Shown piece by piece: positions 31,633-42,310 of a DNA stretch of 64,000 nt. The position numbers and the translations under genes are program-made. The notes below the pieces were generated by a model. It was not told where the DNA came from and ran no database searches. It saw only the letters and a program-made list of their open reading frames with translations. The number at the start of each line of letters is the position of its first letter. Position 1 is the stretch's first letter. Origin of the DNA: Streptomyces rhizosphaerihabitans. GTDB taxonomy: Bacteria > Actinomycetota > Actinomycetes > Streptomycetales > Streptomycetaceae. Location of the stretch: contig NZ_JAODTZ010000027.1 in NCBI RefSeq assembly GCF_025399795.1, forward strand, positions 62,001-126,000, in the 5' to 3' direction.

Positions 31633-33270
31633 TCACCAGCCCGTCAGCACCAGGTGGTTGAGGAGCAGGGCCAGGGCCGCCTGGGCGATGAGCCAGGCTC
31701 GGGGCCGGGGGAGGAATGCCCCCGCCGGGAGCATCCACATCACGAACGGCAGCCAGATGCGTTCGGTCTCGGCCTTGCTCATACCGGAGAGATCGGCGAC
31801 GAGAAGGGCGAGCAGCGCCGCGATGACGAGGACGGCGAGACGCGGGGCGGGTCCGGTGGTGGCCGCGGCCTCCTCGTGGGCCGGGGTGGCCTGCTCGGGC
31901 GCGGGAGAGGGGTTCTCCAGCGCCGGAGACCGGTTCTCCGGTACGGGAGTCGTACGCAGCCGTACCGGCGCCGCCCCGATCCGCAGGGCCGCCGCCCCCG
32001 CCCTGCGCAGACCCGCCACGGACGCCGGTCCCGCGATCAGCACCGTGCAGGCGAGATTCGCCCAGACCCAGTAGCCGTACGGCCGGATACCGCCCGCCCC
32101 TTCGTAGTAGCGGGTGACCAACAGGCGGTACGTCTCCCACCAGTTGAAGCCGAGCAGGGTGAACACCAGCGGTACGACGGTGAGTCCGGCCAGGGTGTAC
32201 AGGAGCGGCCGGAGCCTGGAGCGGCGCCCGAGCAGCAGGACGGCGCAGGCGATCACGGAGATCAGGGTCAGCCCGTAGGAGAGATACGCGGTGAGGCCGA
32301 GGAGGAGACCGGAGGCGAGGCCGGTCGTCCGCGGCCGGTGTCCCGTGACCGCGAGGGCGAGCAGGGCGAGGGCCCAGGCGGCCACGGCCGCGAAGTAGCC
32401 GTCCGCCGAGGTGCCCATCCACACGGCCGCCGGGGCGAGGGCGAGGAAGGGCGCGGCGCGCCGGGCGAGAGCCTCCCCGGCCAGGACGCGCACGGTGACG
32501 AGCACCGCCACCCCGGCCGTCGCGCCGACGGCGACGCACCAGACGCCCGCCCAGGCCCCGCCGCCCAGCCCGATCCGGTCGAGGAGGACGAAGGTGAGGG
32601 TGGCGGCCGGCGGATGTCCGGCGATGTGCGCGGGCCAGTGGTCGGGGGAGTGCAACAGGATGTGGTGGGTGAAGTCCCGCAGGGCGGCCGGGATGTCGTG
32701 GAAGCGGTTGACCGGGGAGATGACCTGGAGATATTCGTACCGCGCGGTGAGGCGCCGGGCCACGCCCCGCTCCCAGCCGTCGATCAGCGCGAGGGAGAAC
32801 GTCCACACCGTCGTCGTGCCCCACACGGCGGACAGCAGCCGCCGCCAGGGCAGCCGTGCGGCGAGGAGAGGTCCGTAGGCCACGACCGCGACGGCCACGG
32901 TCATCGCGGCCGCGGTGCCGGGTCCGACATGCGGCCCCCAGCTCCCGTACAGCGGCGCGGCGCTGACGAACAGCGTGCCGTCGCTGTGCTCGATGACGTA
33001 GCCGACGATCACCGCCGTCAGGACGAGCAGCGCGGCGGCCAGGGCGGCGGCCAGGTCGCGCAGGACGTCCCGGGGCCGGTCGCTCAGCAGCGCGCGGGAA
33101 AGGTCGGGGGACCCGGCCCGGAACCGGACACGGGACAGGCACCGGGAAAGTGCTCGGGGAACGGCTCGGGGAACTGCCCGGGGAACGGCTCGGGGAGGAG
33201 CCGGGGGAAGGACCCGGGAAGGGTCTTCGGGGCGGTCGCGAGGCAGATCGCGGGAGAGGTCGCGGTTCAC
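31633..33270 (-). CDS. Polytopic membrane protein, probable mannosyltransferase/GT-C-like
   Basis: 545 aa with about 11-12 membrane helices. The first 70 residues are a repetitive Arg/Pro tail (PRAVPRAVPRAVPRALSR). The first helix is about AAALAAALLVLTAVIVGYVI. A large outer loop has RFHDIPAALRDFTHHILLH and HWPAHIAGHPPAATL, with an Asp/His-rich character like GT-C enzymes that use polyprenol-linked sugars. Streptomyces homologues are usually called integral membrane or mannosyltransferase proteins; donor and acceptor are unknown. Divergent from the cytochrome-b/sulfite-oxidase fusion. Ser/Pro/Glu-rich cytoplasmic loop near 425-455. Confidence 0.78.
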   Translation of the reverse strand: MNRDLSRDLPRDRPEDPSRVLPPAPPRAVPRAVPRAVPRALSRCLSRVRFRAGSPDLSRALLSDRPRDVLRDLAAALAAALLVLTAVIVGYVIEHSDGTLFVSAAPLYGSWGPHVGPGTAAAMTVAVAVVAYGPLLAARLPWRRLLSAVWGTTTVWTFSLALIDGWERGVARRLTARYEYLQVISPVNRFHDIPAALRDFTHHILLHSPDHWPAHIAGHPPAATLTFVLLDRIGLGGGAWAGVWCVAVGATAGVAVLVTVRVLAGEALARRAAPFLALAPAAVWMGTSADGYFAAVAAWALALLALAVTGHRPRTTGLASGLLLGLTAYLSYGLTLISVIACAVLLLGRRSRLRPLLYTLAGLTVVPLVFTLLGFNWWETYRLLVTRYYEGAGGIRPYGYWVWANLACTVLIAGPASVAGLRRAGAAALRIGAAPVRLRTTPVPENRSPALENPSPAPEQATPAHEEAAATTGPAPRLAVLVIAALLALLVADLSGMSKAETERIWLPFVMWMLPAGAFLPRPRAWLIAQAALALLLNHLVLTGW

Positions 33271-33383
33271 CCTCGCACGCTAGGCCGGGAGGCTCCGACA
33301 AGCGGGGCCACTGAGGTGGACGTCAGAGTTTCGTCATGGTTTGAGAACCCGTTCGGAGGGTGCCCCCGGCCTACGGTCGGGGC

Positions 33384-34682
33384 ATGCCACGGTCTCCCTC
33401 GTCACCCGCGTTCTGGCGCAGCCCGCTGCGCGGTCCCTGGTTCACCTCCGTGCTCGGCGTGGTGCTGCTCGTCGGGATCACGGTGCTGTTCGTGACCGGG
33501 CTCCTGTCGTACGCGGCCTACAACCCGAACCTCTCGGCGGTGAACGACAAGACCCCCGACAAGGGGATCCTCGGGTTCTACCTCTTCCCCTGGCCGACCC
33601 GTCCGGTCTGGCTGTACCGCCTCACGCAGGGGGTGCACGTCACGCTCGGCATCGCGCTGGTCCCCGTCCTGCTGGCGAAGCTGTGGTCGGTCGTACCGAA
33701 GCTGTTCGCGCTGCCGCCGGCCCGATCGCTCGCGCACGCCCTGGAACGGCTCTCACTGCTGCTCCTGGTAGGGGGCGCGCTCTTCGAGTTCACCACCGGC
33801 GTGCTGAACATCCAGCTCGACTACGTCTTCCCCGGCTCCTTCTACACGCTGCACTTCTACGGAGCCTGGGTGTTCATCGCGGCGTTCGTGACGCACGCGG
33901 TCCTGCGGGTGCCGACGGCTTTCCGCAACCTGCGCCACGTCCGCCGTCCGAGCACGGGGCCGGCGAGTGGTTCGCCCGAGCGGGCGAGCGGCCTGCCCGG
34001 TGCGGGTGAACCGGCACGGCCCGAGGACGAGTTGGTGTCCCCGGACCCGCTGCCGCCCACCGTCTCGCGGCGCGGGGCCCTCGGATTCGTCGGAGGCGGG
34101 TCAGTGCTCCTGGTCGCCACCACGGCGGGCCACGGCTTCGACGGACCGCTGCGCGAAACGGCGCTGCTGGCCCCGCACGGCGGCGCCGAACCGGGCTCCG
34201 GACCGAACGGCTTCCAGATCAACAAGACGGCCGCGTCACGCGGCATCACCGCCACGGAGACCAGCGAAGAGGCCTGGCGCCTGGTCGTCACGGGGAAGGA
34301 CCGCACGGTCCGGCTGAGCCGCACCGAACTCCGGGAACTCCCCCTGTACAGCGCCGCGCTGCCCATCGCCTGCGTCGAGGGCTGGTCGACGTCCGACCAG
34401 TGGTGGCGGGGCGTGCGGCTGCGGGACCTGGCGGGGCTCGTCGGCTACGAGAAGGACGCGGCCCCCGACGTACTGGTGGAGTCGTTGCAGCGGCACGGGG
34501 CGTTCCGGGTGGCCGCCCTGCGTGACAACCAGGTACGCGATCCGCGGTCCCTGCTCGCCCTGTTCGTCAACGGCGAGGACCTGACCCCCGATCACGGCTA
34601 CCCGGCGCGGGTCATCGTTCCGGCCGCGCCCGGCGTGCTGAACACCAAATGGGTGGCCCGGATGACGTTCGGAGACCTGTGA
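33384..34682 (+). CDS. Membrane cytochrome-b-like plus sulfite-oxidase-like molybdopterin protein
   Basis: 432 aa. N-terminal half: four or five membrane helices (WFTSVLGVVLLVGITVLFVT, GVHVTLGIALVPVLLAKLW, LSLLLLVGGALFEFTTGVLN, FYGAWVFIAAFVTHAVLR) with His residues placed for haem b. A linker follows, then a Tat-like VSRRGALGFVGGGSVLLVA, then an Oxidored_molyb domain with IACVEGWSTSDQWWRGVRL, where Cys is the Mo ligand, and RVIVPAAPGVLNTKWVARM. An extracytoplasmic Mo enzyme wired to the membrane. Substrate unknown. Its stop overlaps the next ATG (TGATG). Confidence 0.88.
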   Translation: MPRSPSSPAFWRSPLRGPWFTSVLGVVLLVGITVLFVTGLLSYAAYNPNLSAVNDKTPDKGILGFYLFPWPTRPVWLYRLTQGVHVTLGIALVPVLLAKLWSVVPKLFALPPARSLAHALERLSLLLLVGGALFEFTTGVLNIQLDYVFPGSFYTLHFYGAWVFIAAFVTHAVLRVPTAFRNLRHVRRPSTGPASGSPERASGLPGAGEPARPEDELVSPDPLPPTVSRRGALGFVGGGSVLLVATTAGHGFDGPLRETALLAPHGGAEPGSGPNGFQINKTAASRGITATETSEEAWRLVVTGKDRTVRLSRTELRELPLYSAALPIACVEGWSTSDQWWRGVRLRDLAGLVGYEKDAAPDVLVESLQRHGAFRVAALRDNQVRDPRSLLALFVNGEDLTPDHGYPARVIVPAAPGVLNTKWVARMTFGDL

Positions 34683-35097
34683 TGCGACGCCTCGACCCGC
34701 GGCGCTTTGACCCGCGACGCCTCGACCCGCGGCGACTTGAGCTGCGACGACGACTTGCGGCGCTGCGCCCGGCGACGCGTCCGCGCATCGGCCGGGACCT
34801 GATCGGCAGCCCCTTCCAACTCCTCCTGCTGGCCTGCACGTTCGCGCTCGCCGCCTACGCGGGGGTGCGGCTGCTCGCGGCCGAATGGTCCCGGGTGGCG
34901 CTCTGGTTCGTGGGCGCGGCGGTGCTGCACGACCTGGTCCTGGTGCCGTTGTACGCCGGTGCGGACCGGGCCGTCTCGGAGGCGCTGGACGCGACCGGGC
35001 ACCGGGACCGGACGATGTACGTCCGTGTTCCGGCGGCCCTCTCCGGTCTCCTGCTGCTGGTGTGGTTCCCGCTGATCAGCGGGCAGGTCGCCGACCA

Positions 35098-36404
<1,307 letters not shown>

Positions 36405-36408
<4 letters not shown>

Positions 36409-37244
36409 CGTCCGGCACCCCGCTGCCCGGCGACCGCGCCGGCATCACCGTCGGTACCGATTCCGGCCGGGGTTCCGGCGGCTTGCACGGCCTTGAGGCC
36501 GGCGATGAATCCCGAGGGCTGGTCGGCCGTTGTTCCCGGGGTCCGCCCCGCGGTCTGTCCGGGGGCCTGCCCCGGGACCGGCCAGGTCGCCTCGCCCGTG
36601 GACGGTCGGGGAACGTGTCCGGCGGCCGGTGCGGCCACCGCGCCGAGCCGGCCCAGCTCCGCCGCGAAGCCCCCCTCGGGCGCGACCGCCGCGACCGCCG
36701 TCGCGTCCGCGGCCGTGTCGACGTCCCGCAGGCGGGGCAGATCCCGTACCCGCAGCCCGGCCCCGACGAGTCGTTCCCGCTGCACGGCACCCGTCGTGTG
36801 CGTCGACATCGGTACGCCCCGCAGGAGCTCGGGGTCGGGTTCGGCGAGGCCCAGTGCCCAGAAGCCGCCGTCCTCGGCCGGCCCGAAGTACGCGTCGCAG
36901 TCCGCGAAGTCCACCGTGAGCAGGGCGGGCGTCACCTGGGGCGTGTCCATGCCGATGAGCAGCGCGGGCCCGTCGCAGCCCGCGAACGCCGCGGCCAGCC
37001 GCTCGTCCAGAGTGCCGGCGCACTGTCGTACGACGTCGAAGCCGGCCGGAAGCCAGGGGCCGGGCGCTCCTTCGAGCACGAGGACCCGGCGTCGCGCGGG
37101 CGTCGCCGCCACCGCGCGCAGGGTGTCCACGAGGGCCGCCTCGGCGAGCGTCGCCGCTTCCCGGGGAGTGAACGGCGGTGTGAGCCGGGTCTTCACCCGT
37201 CCAGGACGCGGTTCCTTGGCGATGACGAGCAGGGTGACGCTCAC
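36405..37244 (-). CDS. DUF2064 (TIGR04282-type) glycosyltransferase-like protein
   Basis: 279 aa from a GTG that overlaps the GT2 stop (GTGA). Family markers: LLVIAKEPRPGRVKTRL at the start, LLIGMDTPQVTPALL, FGPAEDGGFWALGL, and LPRLRDVDTAADATAV. DUF2064 proteins have a nucleotide-diphospho-sugar transferase fold and often neighbour GT2 enzymes, as here. The last 70 residues are an Ala/Gly/Pro/Thr-rich extension not needed for the fold. Middle gene of a coupled GT2-DUF2064-methyltransferase operon. Confidence 0.88.
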
Positions 37245-38203
37245 TGGACGGTTCCTCCTCGGGAGGGTGCGAAGGCCGACGACGCGGACGGCACCGAGGC
37301 AGGGACCTGAGCTCCGGCCTGGACTCCGGCCTGGACTCCGGCTTCGGCTCTGGCCTGGACTCCGGCTTCGGCTCTGGCCTGGACTCCGGCCTGAGCTCCG
37401 GCCTGAGCTCCGGCCTCGGCTCCGGTCCGGGCCTCGGTCCCGGCCTGGGCCGAGGAGAGGGCCGGGGAGTGGGCCTGAGCGGGGGCCGGGGCATGGGCGG
37501 GAACCCGTACGGGCGTGGGCGGTTCGGCCAGGACGCGGCGCATGTCCCGGACCGCCTGCCAGGTACCGCGCCAGGTGCCGGTGACCTTGGAGACACCGGT
37601 GCGGGCCAGATACGGCACGTCGTGCTCGGCGACGCGCCAGCCGGCGTCGGCGGCGCGGACGACCATCTGGAGCGGATAGCCGCTGCGCCGGTCGGTGAGC
37701 CCGAGGCCGAGCAGCGCCTCGCGGCGGGCTGCGCGCAGCGGACCGAGGTCGTGCAGGCGCAGCCGGGTACGGCGCCGCAGCATCCGGGCCAGCGCGATGT
37801 TGCCCGCACGGGCGTGCGCGGGCCAGGCGTCGCGCCCCTGCGGGCGGCGCCGGCCGAGCACGAGGTCGGCGTCGCCGGCCCGCACCTCGGCGACGAACGG
37901 CAGGAGCAGGGCCGGGTCGAGGGAACCGTCGCAGTCGCAGAAGCAGACGATGTCCGCGGTGGCCGCGGTCAGTCCCGCGTGGCAGGCGGCACCGAACCCG
38001 CGGCGCTCCTCGCGTACGACGGTGGCGCCGAGCGCGCGGGCCAGTTCCGCGGAGCCGTCCGTGGAACCGTTGTCCACGACCAGCGCGCGCCAGCCGGGCG
38101 GGATCCGCGAGAGCACCCAGGGCAGGGCGCCGGCCTCGTTCAGACAAGGAAGGACCAGGTCGACGTCCGGGTCCGGTACGGGAAAGGTCGTCACGGGCTT
38201 CAC
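37241..38203 (-). CDS. Family 2 glycosyltransferase
   Basis: 320 aa. GT-A fold: VDLVLPCLNEAGALPWVL at the start, VVDNGSTDGSAELARALGA, and FCDCDGSLDPALLLPF with the metal-binding D-x-D. The core ends near residue 235. The rest is a repetitive tail of Ala, Gly, Val, Gln and Glu (AGVQARAEAGVQARAEAGVQ) produced by a 12/27-bp minisatellite. Similar short GT2 enzymes transfer sugars to polyprenol or lipid carriers, but no membrane segment is seen. First gene of the coupled operon; divergent from the two-component system, 103 bp apart. Confidence 0.88.
   Translation of the reverse strand: MKPVTTFPVPDPDVDLVLPCLNEAGALPWVLSRIPPGWRALVVDNGSTDGSAELARALGATVVREERRGFGAACHAGLTAATADIVCFCDCDGSLDPALLLPFVAEVRAGDADLVLGRRRPQGRDAWPAHARAGNIALARMLRRRTRLRLHDLGPLRAARREALLGLGLTDRRSGYPLQMVVRAADAGWRVAEHDVPYLARTGVSKVTGTWRGTWQAVRDMRRVLAEPPTPVRVPAHAPAPAQAHSPALSSAQAGTEARTGAEAGAQAGAQAGVQARAEAGVQARAEAGVQAGVQAGAQVPASVPSASSAFAPSRGGTVQ
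37307..37450. repeat. Coding minisatellite in the 3' end of the GT2 gene
   Basis: About twelve copies of a 12-bp unit (GACTCCGGCCTG and variants), with a 27-bp higher-order period in the middle (GACTCCGGCTTCGGCTCTGG twice). It encodes the AGVQARAE tail. Confidence 0.8.
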
Positions 38204-38306
38204 CTTACGAACGCGAAAGGGATATACCGGACTTCATGTCCTTACGAAACTCGGACGTCGGTCCCGACGAGCCGCACCGGACCGGGCCGGGTGGGACGCT
38301 GGATCC

Positions 38307-39206
38307 ATGCATCAACCGCACGAATCCCCAGGTGCCGGACCTGCCCCGAGCGTGAACGGGGGTCCGGGACCGGTTGCGGACCCGCACCCGGGGATTGCTC
38401 CGAACACCCACCCGGGATCCGTCGCGAGTCCGCTCGGAGAGACCGCCGCGCCCGCTTACGCGGCGCGCACCCGGATCCTCGTCGTGGACGACGACCCGAC
38501 CGTGGCCGAGGTCGTATCCGGGTATCTCGACCGCGCCGGGTATCTCGTGGACCGTGTCGCGGACGGCCCCGCCGCGCTCGCCCGTGCCGCCGCGCACCGG
38601 CCCGACCTGGTGGTGCTCGACCTGATGCTGCCGGGCATGGACGGCCTGGAGGTGTGCCGCCGGTTGCGCGGCCAGGGGCCCGTGCCGGTCATCATGCTCA
38701 CCGCGCGCGGTGACGAGGACGACCGGATCCTCGGCCTGGAGGTCGGGGCCGACGACTACGTCACCAAGCCGTTCAGCCCGCGGGAGCTGGTCCTGCGGGT
38801 CGAGTCCGTCCTGCGCAGGACCCGGCCGGTGGCCGCCGCGCGCCCGCTGAGCGCCGCCGGTCTCACCATCGACCCGTCGGCCCGCCGCGCCACCAAGAAC
38901 GGCATCGAACTCGCGCTCACCCTGCGAGAGTTCGACCTCCTCGCCTTCTTCCTCCGGCATCCTGGCCGGGCGTACGCCCGCGAGGACCTGATGCGCGAGG
39001 TGTGGGGCTGGGACTTCGGTGACCTGTCGACGGTCACCGTCCACGTGCGCCGGCTGCGCGGCAAGGTCGAGGACGATCCCGCGCGGCCCCGCCTGATCCA
39101 GACGGTGTGGGGCGTCGGCTACCGCTTCGACGACACGGAGGCGGCGGCCCGGTCCGCCGACGCCGGACAGACCCACCCCGCGCCCGAGGAAGAGGCCCGC
39201 CCGTGA
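38307..39206 (+). CDS. OmpR-family response regulator
   Basis: 299 aa. A 54-residue Pro/Gly-rich N-terminal extension, then a receiver domain (about 56-170): acidic pair in VVDDDPTVAEV, phospho-acceptor Asp105 in VVLDLMLPGMDG, and Lys in DYVTKPFSPREL. The winged-helix output domain (about 185-280) has LTLREFDLLAFFLRHPGRAY and VTVHVRRLRGKVEDD, then VWGVGYRF. Coupled by GTGA overlap to its sensor kinase. It likely controls nearby sugar or envelope genes, but no target box is visible. Confidence 0.95.
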   Translation: MHQPHESPGAGPAPSVNGGPGPVADPHPGIAPNTHPGSVASPLGETAAPAYAARTRILVVDDDPTVAEVVSGYLDRAGYLVDRVADGPAALARAAAHRPDLVVLDLMLPGMDGLEVCRRLRGQGPVPVIMLTARGDEDDRILGLEVGADDYVTKPFSPRELVLRVESVLRRTRPVAAARPLSAAGLTIDPSARRATKNGIELALTLREFDLLAFFLRHPGRAYAREDLMREVWGWDFGDLSTVTVHVRRLRGKVEDDPARPRLIQTVWGVGYRFDDTEAAARSADAGQTHPAPEEEARP

Positions 39207-40315
39207 ACGACATACTGGTCATGGCTCTGTTCGCCTTCCTGGGCGCCGCCGCGGCCGGTCTGCTCGGGGCGGGCGCCCTCCGGCTGCTCCGGCGCCGCTC
39301 GCTCACGGCCTCCGTCGCGGTCGTCGCCGCCGTGGCCGTCGGCGCGATGCTCGCGGGAACGCTGGCGGTGGCATGGGCGATGTTCCTGTCCCCGCACGAC
39401 CTGAGTGTGGTCACGACGGTCGTCGCCATGGCGGCCGTCGTCTCCCTGGCCACCGCGCTCCTGCTGGGCCGCTGGGTCGTGGCCCGCAGCAGGGCGCTGA
39501 CTCTCGCCGCGCGCTCCTTCGGCGACGGCGGCGACTTCGCGGCCCCCGAGGGCCCGGCGACCGCCGAACTCTCCGCGCTCAGTCGCGAGTTGGCGGCCAC
39601 CAGTCGCAAGCTGGCCGAGTCCCGCGACCGCGAACGCGCCCTGGAGACCTCGCGCCGTGAGCTCGTCGCCTGGATCTCGCACGACCTGCGCACCCCGCTC
39701 GCCGGGCTGCGCGCGATGTCCGAGGCCCTGGAGGACGGCGTGGCGGCGGACCCGAACCGCTACCTGCGCCAGATCCGTACGGAGGTCGAACGCCTCAACG
39801 GCATGGTCGGCGATCTCTTCGAACTCTCCCGGATCCACGCGGGCGCCCTCGCCCTGTCCCCCTCCCGCGTCTCCGTGTACGACCTCGTCGGTGACGCCCT
39901 CGCGGGGGCGGATCCGCTGGCCCGTGAGCACGGCGTGCGTCTGGTCGGCAACCGCATCGAGCAGGTGCCGGTCGAGGTGGACGGCAAGGAGATGAGCCGT
40001 GTGCTCGGCAACCTCCTCGTCAACGCCATCCGCCGTACGCCCGCCGACGGCACGGTCGCCGTCGCCGCCGAACGCTCGGACGTGGGCGTCGTCCTGTCCG
40101 TCACCGACGGCTGCGGAGGCATCCCGGAGGAGGACCTCCCGCGCGTCTTCGACACCGGCTGGCGCGGCACCCACGCCCGTACGCCACCCGCCGGAGCCGG
40201 CCTCGGCCTCGCCATCGTCCGCGGCATCGTCGAGGCCCACCGGGGCATGGCCGCCGTCCACAACGTCCCCGGCGGCTGCCGCTTCGAGGTCACCCTCCCG
40301 ATGGCCGGGGCGTGA
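39203..40315 (+). CDS. Sensor histidine kinase
   Basis: 370 aa from GTG 39203. Three membrane helices in the first 95 residues (ALFAFLGAAAAGLLGAGA, SVAVVAAVAVGAMLAGTLAV, VVTTVVAMAAVVSLATALLL) with only short outer loops, so it probably senses within the membrane. H-box AWISHDLRTPLAGLRA with His160, N-box LGNLLVNAIRRTP, G1 VTDGCGGIPEEDL, G2 GAGLGLAIVRG. Partner of the response regulator just upstream. A small hairpin terminator follows. Confidence 0.95.
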   Translation: MNDILVMALFAFLGAAAAGLLGAGALRLLRRRSLTASVAVVAAVAVGAMLAGTLAVAWAMFLSPHDLSVVTTVVAMAAVVSLATALLLGRWVVARSRALTLAARSFGDGGDFAAPEGPATAELSALSRELAATSRKLAESRDRERALETSRRELVAWISHDLRTPLAGLRAMSEALEDGVAADPNRYLRQIRTEVERLNGMVGDLFELSRIHAGALALSPSRVSVYDLVGDALAGADPLAREHGVRLVGNRIEQVPVEVDGKEMSRVLGNLLVNAIRRTPADGTVAVAAERSDVGVVLSVTDGCGGIPEEDLPRVFDTGWRGTHARTPPAGAGLGLAIVRGIVEAHRGMAAVHNVPGGCRFEVTLPMAGA

Positions 40316-40322
40316 GAGACAC

Positions 40323-40342
40323 CCCCGGCCTTCCGGCCGGGG
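40323..40342 (+). terminator. Hairpin terminator after the kinase gene
   Basis: An 8-bp perfect stem (CCCCGGCC/GGCCGGGG) with a TTCC loop, 8 bp past the stop codon. Confidence 0.75.
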
Positions 40343-40344
40343 CG

Positions 40345-40635
40345 CCGGCTCCCGAGGCCCTGACCCGCGCGTGGCACCCGAGGTCCTGACCGGCGCGTGG
40401 CACCTGAGGTCCTGACCTGCGCGTGCTACCGGAAATCCTGCCCGGCGCGCCCAGAGACCTGGACACCGGTGCGCGCGCCCAGAGTTCCGGCCGGCGCGTG
40501 GCCGCCGGAGGTCTGGCCGGGGCGCGTGTATCCGGAGGTCTCGGCCGGCACGCGTGTACTTCCGGAGTCTCGGCCTGCGCGCCTGCGCGCCTGCGCTTCC
40601 GGAGGTCCTGGGTGGCGCGCGTGCTGCCGGACGCG
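40345..40635. repeat. Degenerate minisatellite between kinase and epimerase genes
   Basis: About ten imperfect copies of a 25-30 bp unit containing GGCGCGTG and CCGAGGTCCTGACC-like words, decaying rightward (GGAGGTCTCGGCC). No gene is visible in this 320-bp gap. Confidence 0.65.
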
Positions 40636-41631
40636 CTACTCCCCGCGCAGCGGTGCCGTCGCGAACTCCCGCATTCCCTCGGTGAATCCGATCTCCGCCT
40701 TCCACCCCAGCTCTGCCCGCAGCCGGGCCGAGTCCGCGGTGATGTGCCGTACGTCCCCGAGCCGGTACTCCCCGGTCACGACCGGCTCGGGCCCGCCGTA
40801 GGCGTCCGCCAGGGCCCGCGCCATCTCGCCGACCGTACGAGGCTCGCCGCTGCCGGTGTTGTAGACGGTGAGGGCGCCGTCCTGCGAACTCGCCTCCAGC
40901 GCGGCCACGTTGGCGGCCGCCACATCTTTGACGTGGACGAAGTCCCGCCGCTGGCCGCCGTCCTCGAAGACGCGCGGGGCCTCACCACGGGCGAGCGCGG
41001 ACCGGAAGAAGGAGGCGACGCCCGCGTACGGGGTGTCGCGGGGCATTCCGGGGCCGTAGACGTTGTGATAGCGCAGCGACACCGCGGTGCCGTCCGTCGA
41101 GCGGGCCCACGCCGCCGCGAGATGCTCCTGGGCCAGTTTGGTCGTCGCGTACACATTGCGCGGGTCGACGGGAGCGTCCTCGCCCACCAGACCCGGCGTC
41201 AGTTCCTCGCCGCAGCGCGGGCACCGCGGCTCGAAGCGTCCCGCGTCCAGATCGGCGCCGGCGCGCGGCCCCGGCCGCACCACCCCGTGCCACTCGCACG
41301 CGTACCGCCCCTCCCCGTACACGACCATCGACCCGGCGAGCACGAGCCGCCGTACCCCCGCGTCCGCCATCCCGGCGAGCAGCACGGCCGTACCGAGGTC
41401 GTTGCGCGACACGTATTCGACCGCGTCGCCGAACCCGACGCCGAGGCCCACCATCGCGGCCTGATGACACACCGCGTCCACGCCGTTCAGCGCTCCCGCG
41501 ACGGCCTCGGCGTCCCGCACGTCGAGTCCGTCCCGCAGGTCGAACCCGACCGCCTCGTGCCCCCGCGCGCGCAGCGCCGCGACGACCTGACCTCCGATGA
41601 ACCCGGCCCCGCCGGTAACCAGTACACGCAT
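40636..41631 (-). CDS. NAD-dependent sugar epimerase/dehydratase (dTDP-rhamnose 4-epimerase-like)
   Basis: 331 aa. Rossmann start MRVLVTGGAGFIGGQVVAAL, catalytic Tyr and Lys in NVYATTKLAQEH, and ICH-type CHQAAMVGLGV. A cysteine-bearing insert (YACEWHG, then RCPRCGEEL) lies before the active site, as in dTDP-L-rhamnose 4-epimerase-like enzymes; it may bind zinc. The substrate is a nucleotide sugar, exact identity unknown. Proximity to the GT2-DUF2064-methyltransferase operon suggests one glycan pathway. Transcribed alone. Confidence 0.92.
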   Translation of the reverse strand: MRVLVTGGAGFIGGQVVAALRARGHEAVGFDLRDGLDVRDAEAVAGALNGVDAVCHQAAMVGLGVGFGDAVEYVSRNDLGTAVLLAGMADAGVRRLVLAGSMVVYGEGRYACEWHGVVRPGPRAGADLDAGRFEPRCPRCGEELTPGLVGEDAPVDPRNVYATTKLAQEHLAAAWARSTDGTAVSLRYHNVYGPGMPRDTPYAGVASFFRSALARGEAPRVFEDGGQRRDFVHVKDVAAANVAALEASSQDGALTVYNTGSGEPRTVGEMARALADAYGGPEPVVTGEYRLGDVRHITADSARLRAELGWKAEIGFTEGMREFATAPLRGE

Positions 41632-41799
41632 GAGCCGAACGCTAGAACCGTCACCCCGTCGGGCGGCACCACCACGCCCACCACGTCATCGCAGCGTAAG
41701 ACCTGGGTTGACGGCAGGACCCGGATCGACGGCGCGCCCGGCACCGGCGGTTTCCGGCCCGGGGCGGAGTCGTGCGTGGTCACATGCGCGGCCGCGCGG

Positions 41800-42147
41800 T
41801 CACATGCGCAGCAGCCGTTGGGTGATCTCGCGGTACTGCCGCAGCGCGTGGCGGAGTTCGTCGGACTGCGTCTCGGGGTCCTGGCCGTGCCAGCCCTCGT
41901 GGAGGGCGCGGCGCCGTTCCGTGAGGGCGCTCATGAGCTGGGCCGCGGCCTCGTCGAACGCGGTCTCGGCCTCCTCCAGCGCCTCACGCGGGCTGTGCGC
42001 GAAGGTGTTGAGGGCGTGGTGGAGCCGCTGGGTGAGTTCGGCCCGCTCGTCCGCCCCGAGCAGGGGCTCCGGGCCCGGCGTGCGACGCCCGGCGGAGCCG
42101 GGTTGCCTGTCCGGGGGCTGCTGGGCGCGTGTCTGGTCGTACATCAT
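41800..42147 (-). CDS. Hypothetical protein, helical
   Basis: 115 aa. A disordered Gln/Pro start, then predicted helices (GADERAELTQRLHHALNTFA, PREALEEAETAFDEAAAQLM, SDELRHALRQYREITQRLLR). No family I can name; the composition is clearly protein-like. Start at ATG 42147 or 42144. The gene stands alone. Upstream is a cluster of CGATCG-centred repeats that may include its promoter. Confidence 0.75.
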   Translation of the reverse strand: MMYDQTRAQQPPDRQPGSAGRRTPGPEPLLGADERAELTQRLHHALNTFAHSPREALEEAETAFDEAAAQLMSALTERRRALHEGWHGQDPETQSDELRHALRQYREITQRLLRM

Positions 42148-42198
42148 CGTGGGCCACTTCCTGTACGTCGTACCGGCGGGGCGCGTAGAGAGACCGGG

Positions 42199-42310
42199 TG
42201 GCGACGATCATGTCGCAACGATCGTGTCGAGCCGATCGGGTGGTGCCATCGTGTCGTGACGATCGCGTGGTGACACGATCGCGTCGCGGCGATCGCATCG
42301 TGATGATCGG
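42199..42310. repeat. Cluster of ACGATCG(C/T)GTCG-like repeats
   Basis: Seven or more near-copies of a 15-17 bp word centred on CGATC, in both orientations, in 110 bp (CGACGATCATGTCG, AACGATCGTGTCGA, TGACGATCGCGTGG, CACGATCGCGTCG, GGCGATCGCATCG). The 401-bp gap 42148-42548 also has a 15-bp repeat (GGGGTGTCGATTC) near 42490-42520. No gene is visible. Confidence 0.7.

Noticed and set aside
30970..33495. 840-codon plus-strand frame across permease promoter and the mannosyltransferase-like gene
   Set aside because: It runs through tandem repeats and antisense to a polytopic membrane protein; the product is an Arg/Gly/Gln string.
37695..38306. Longer N-terminus for the response regulator
   Set aside because: It would overlap the divergent GT2 gene; ATG 38307 gives a normal receiver plus a short extension.
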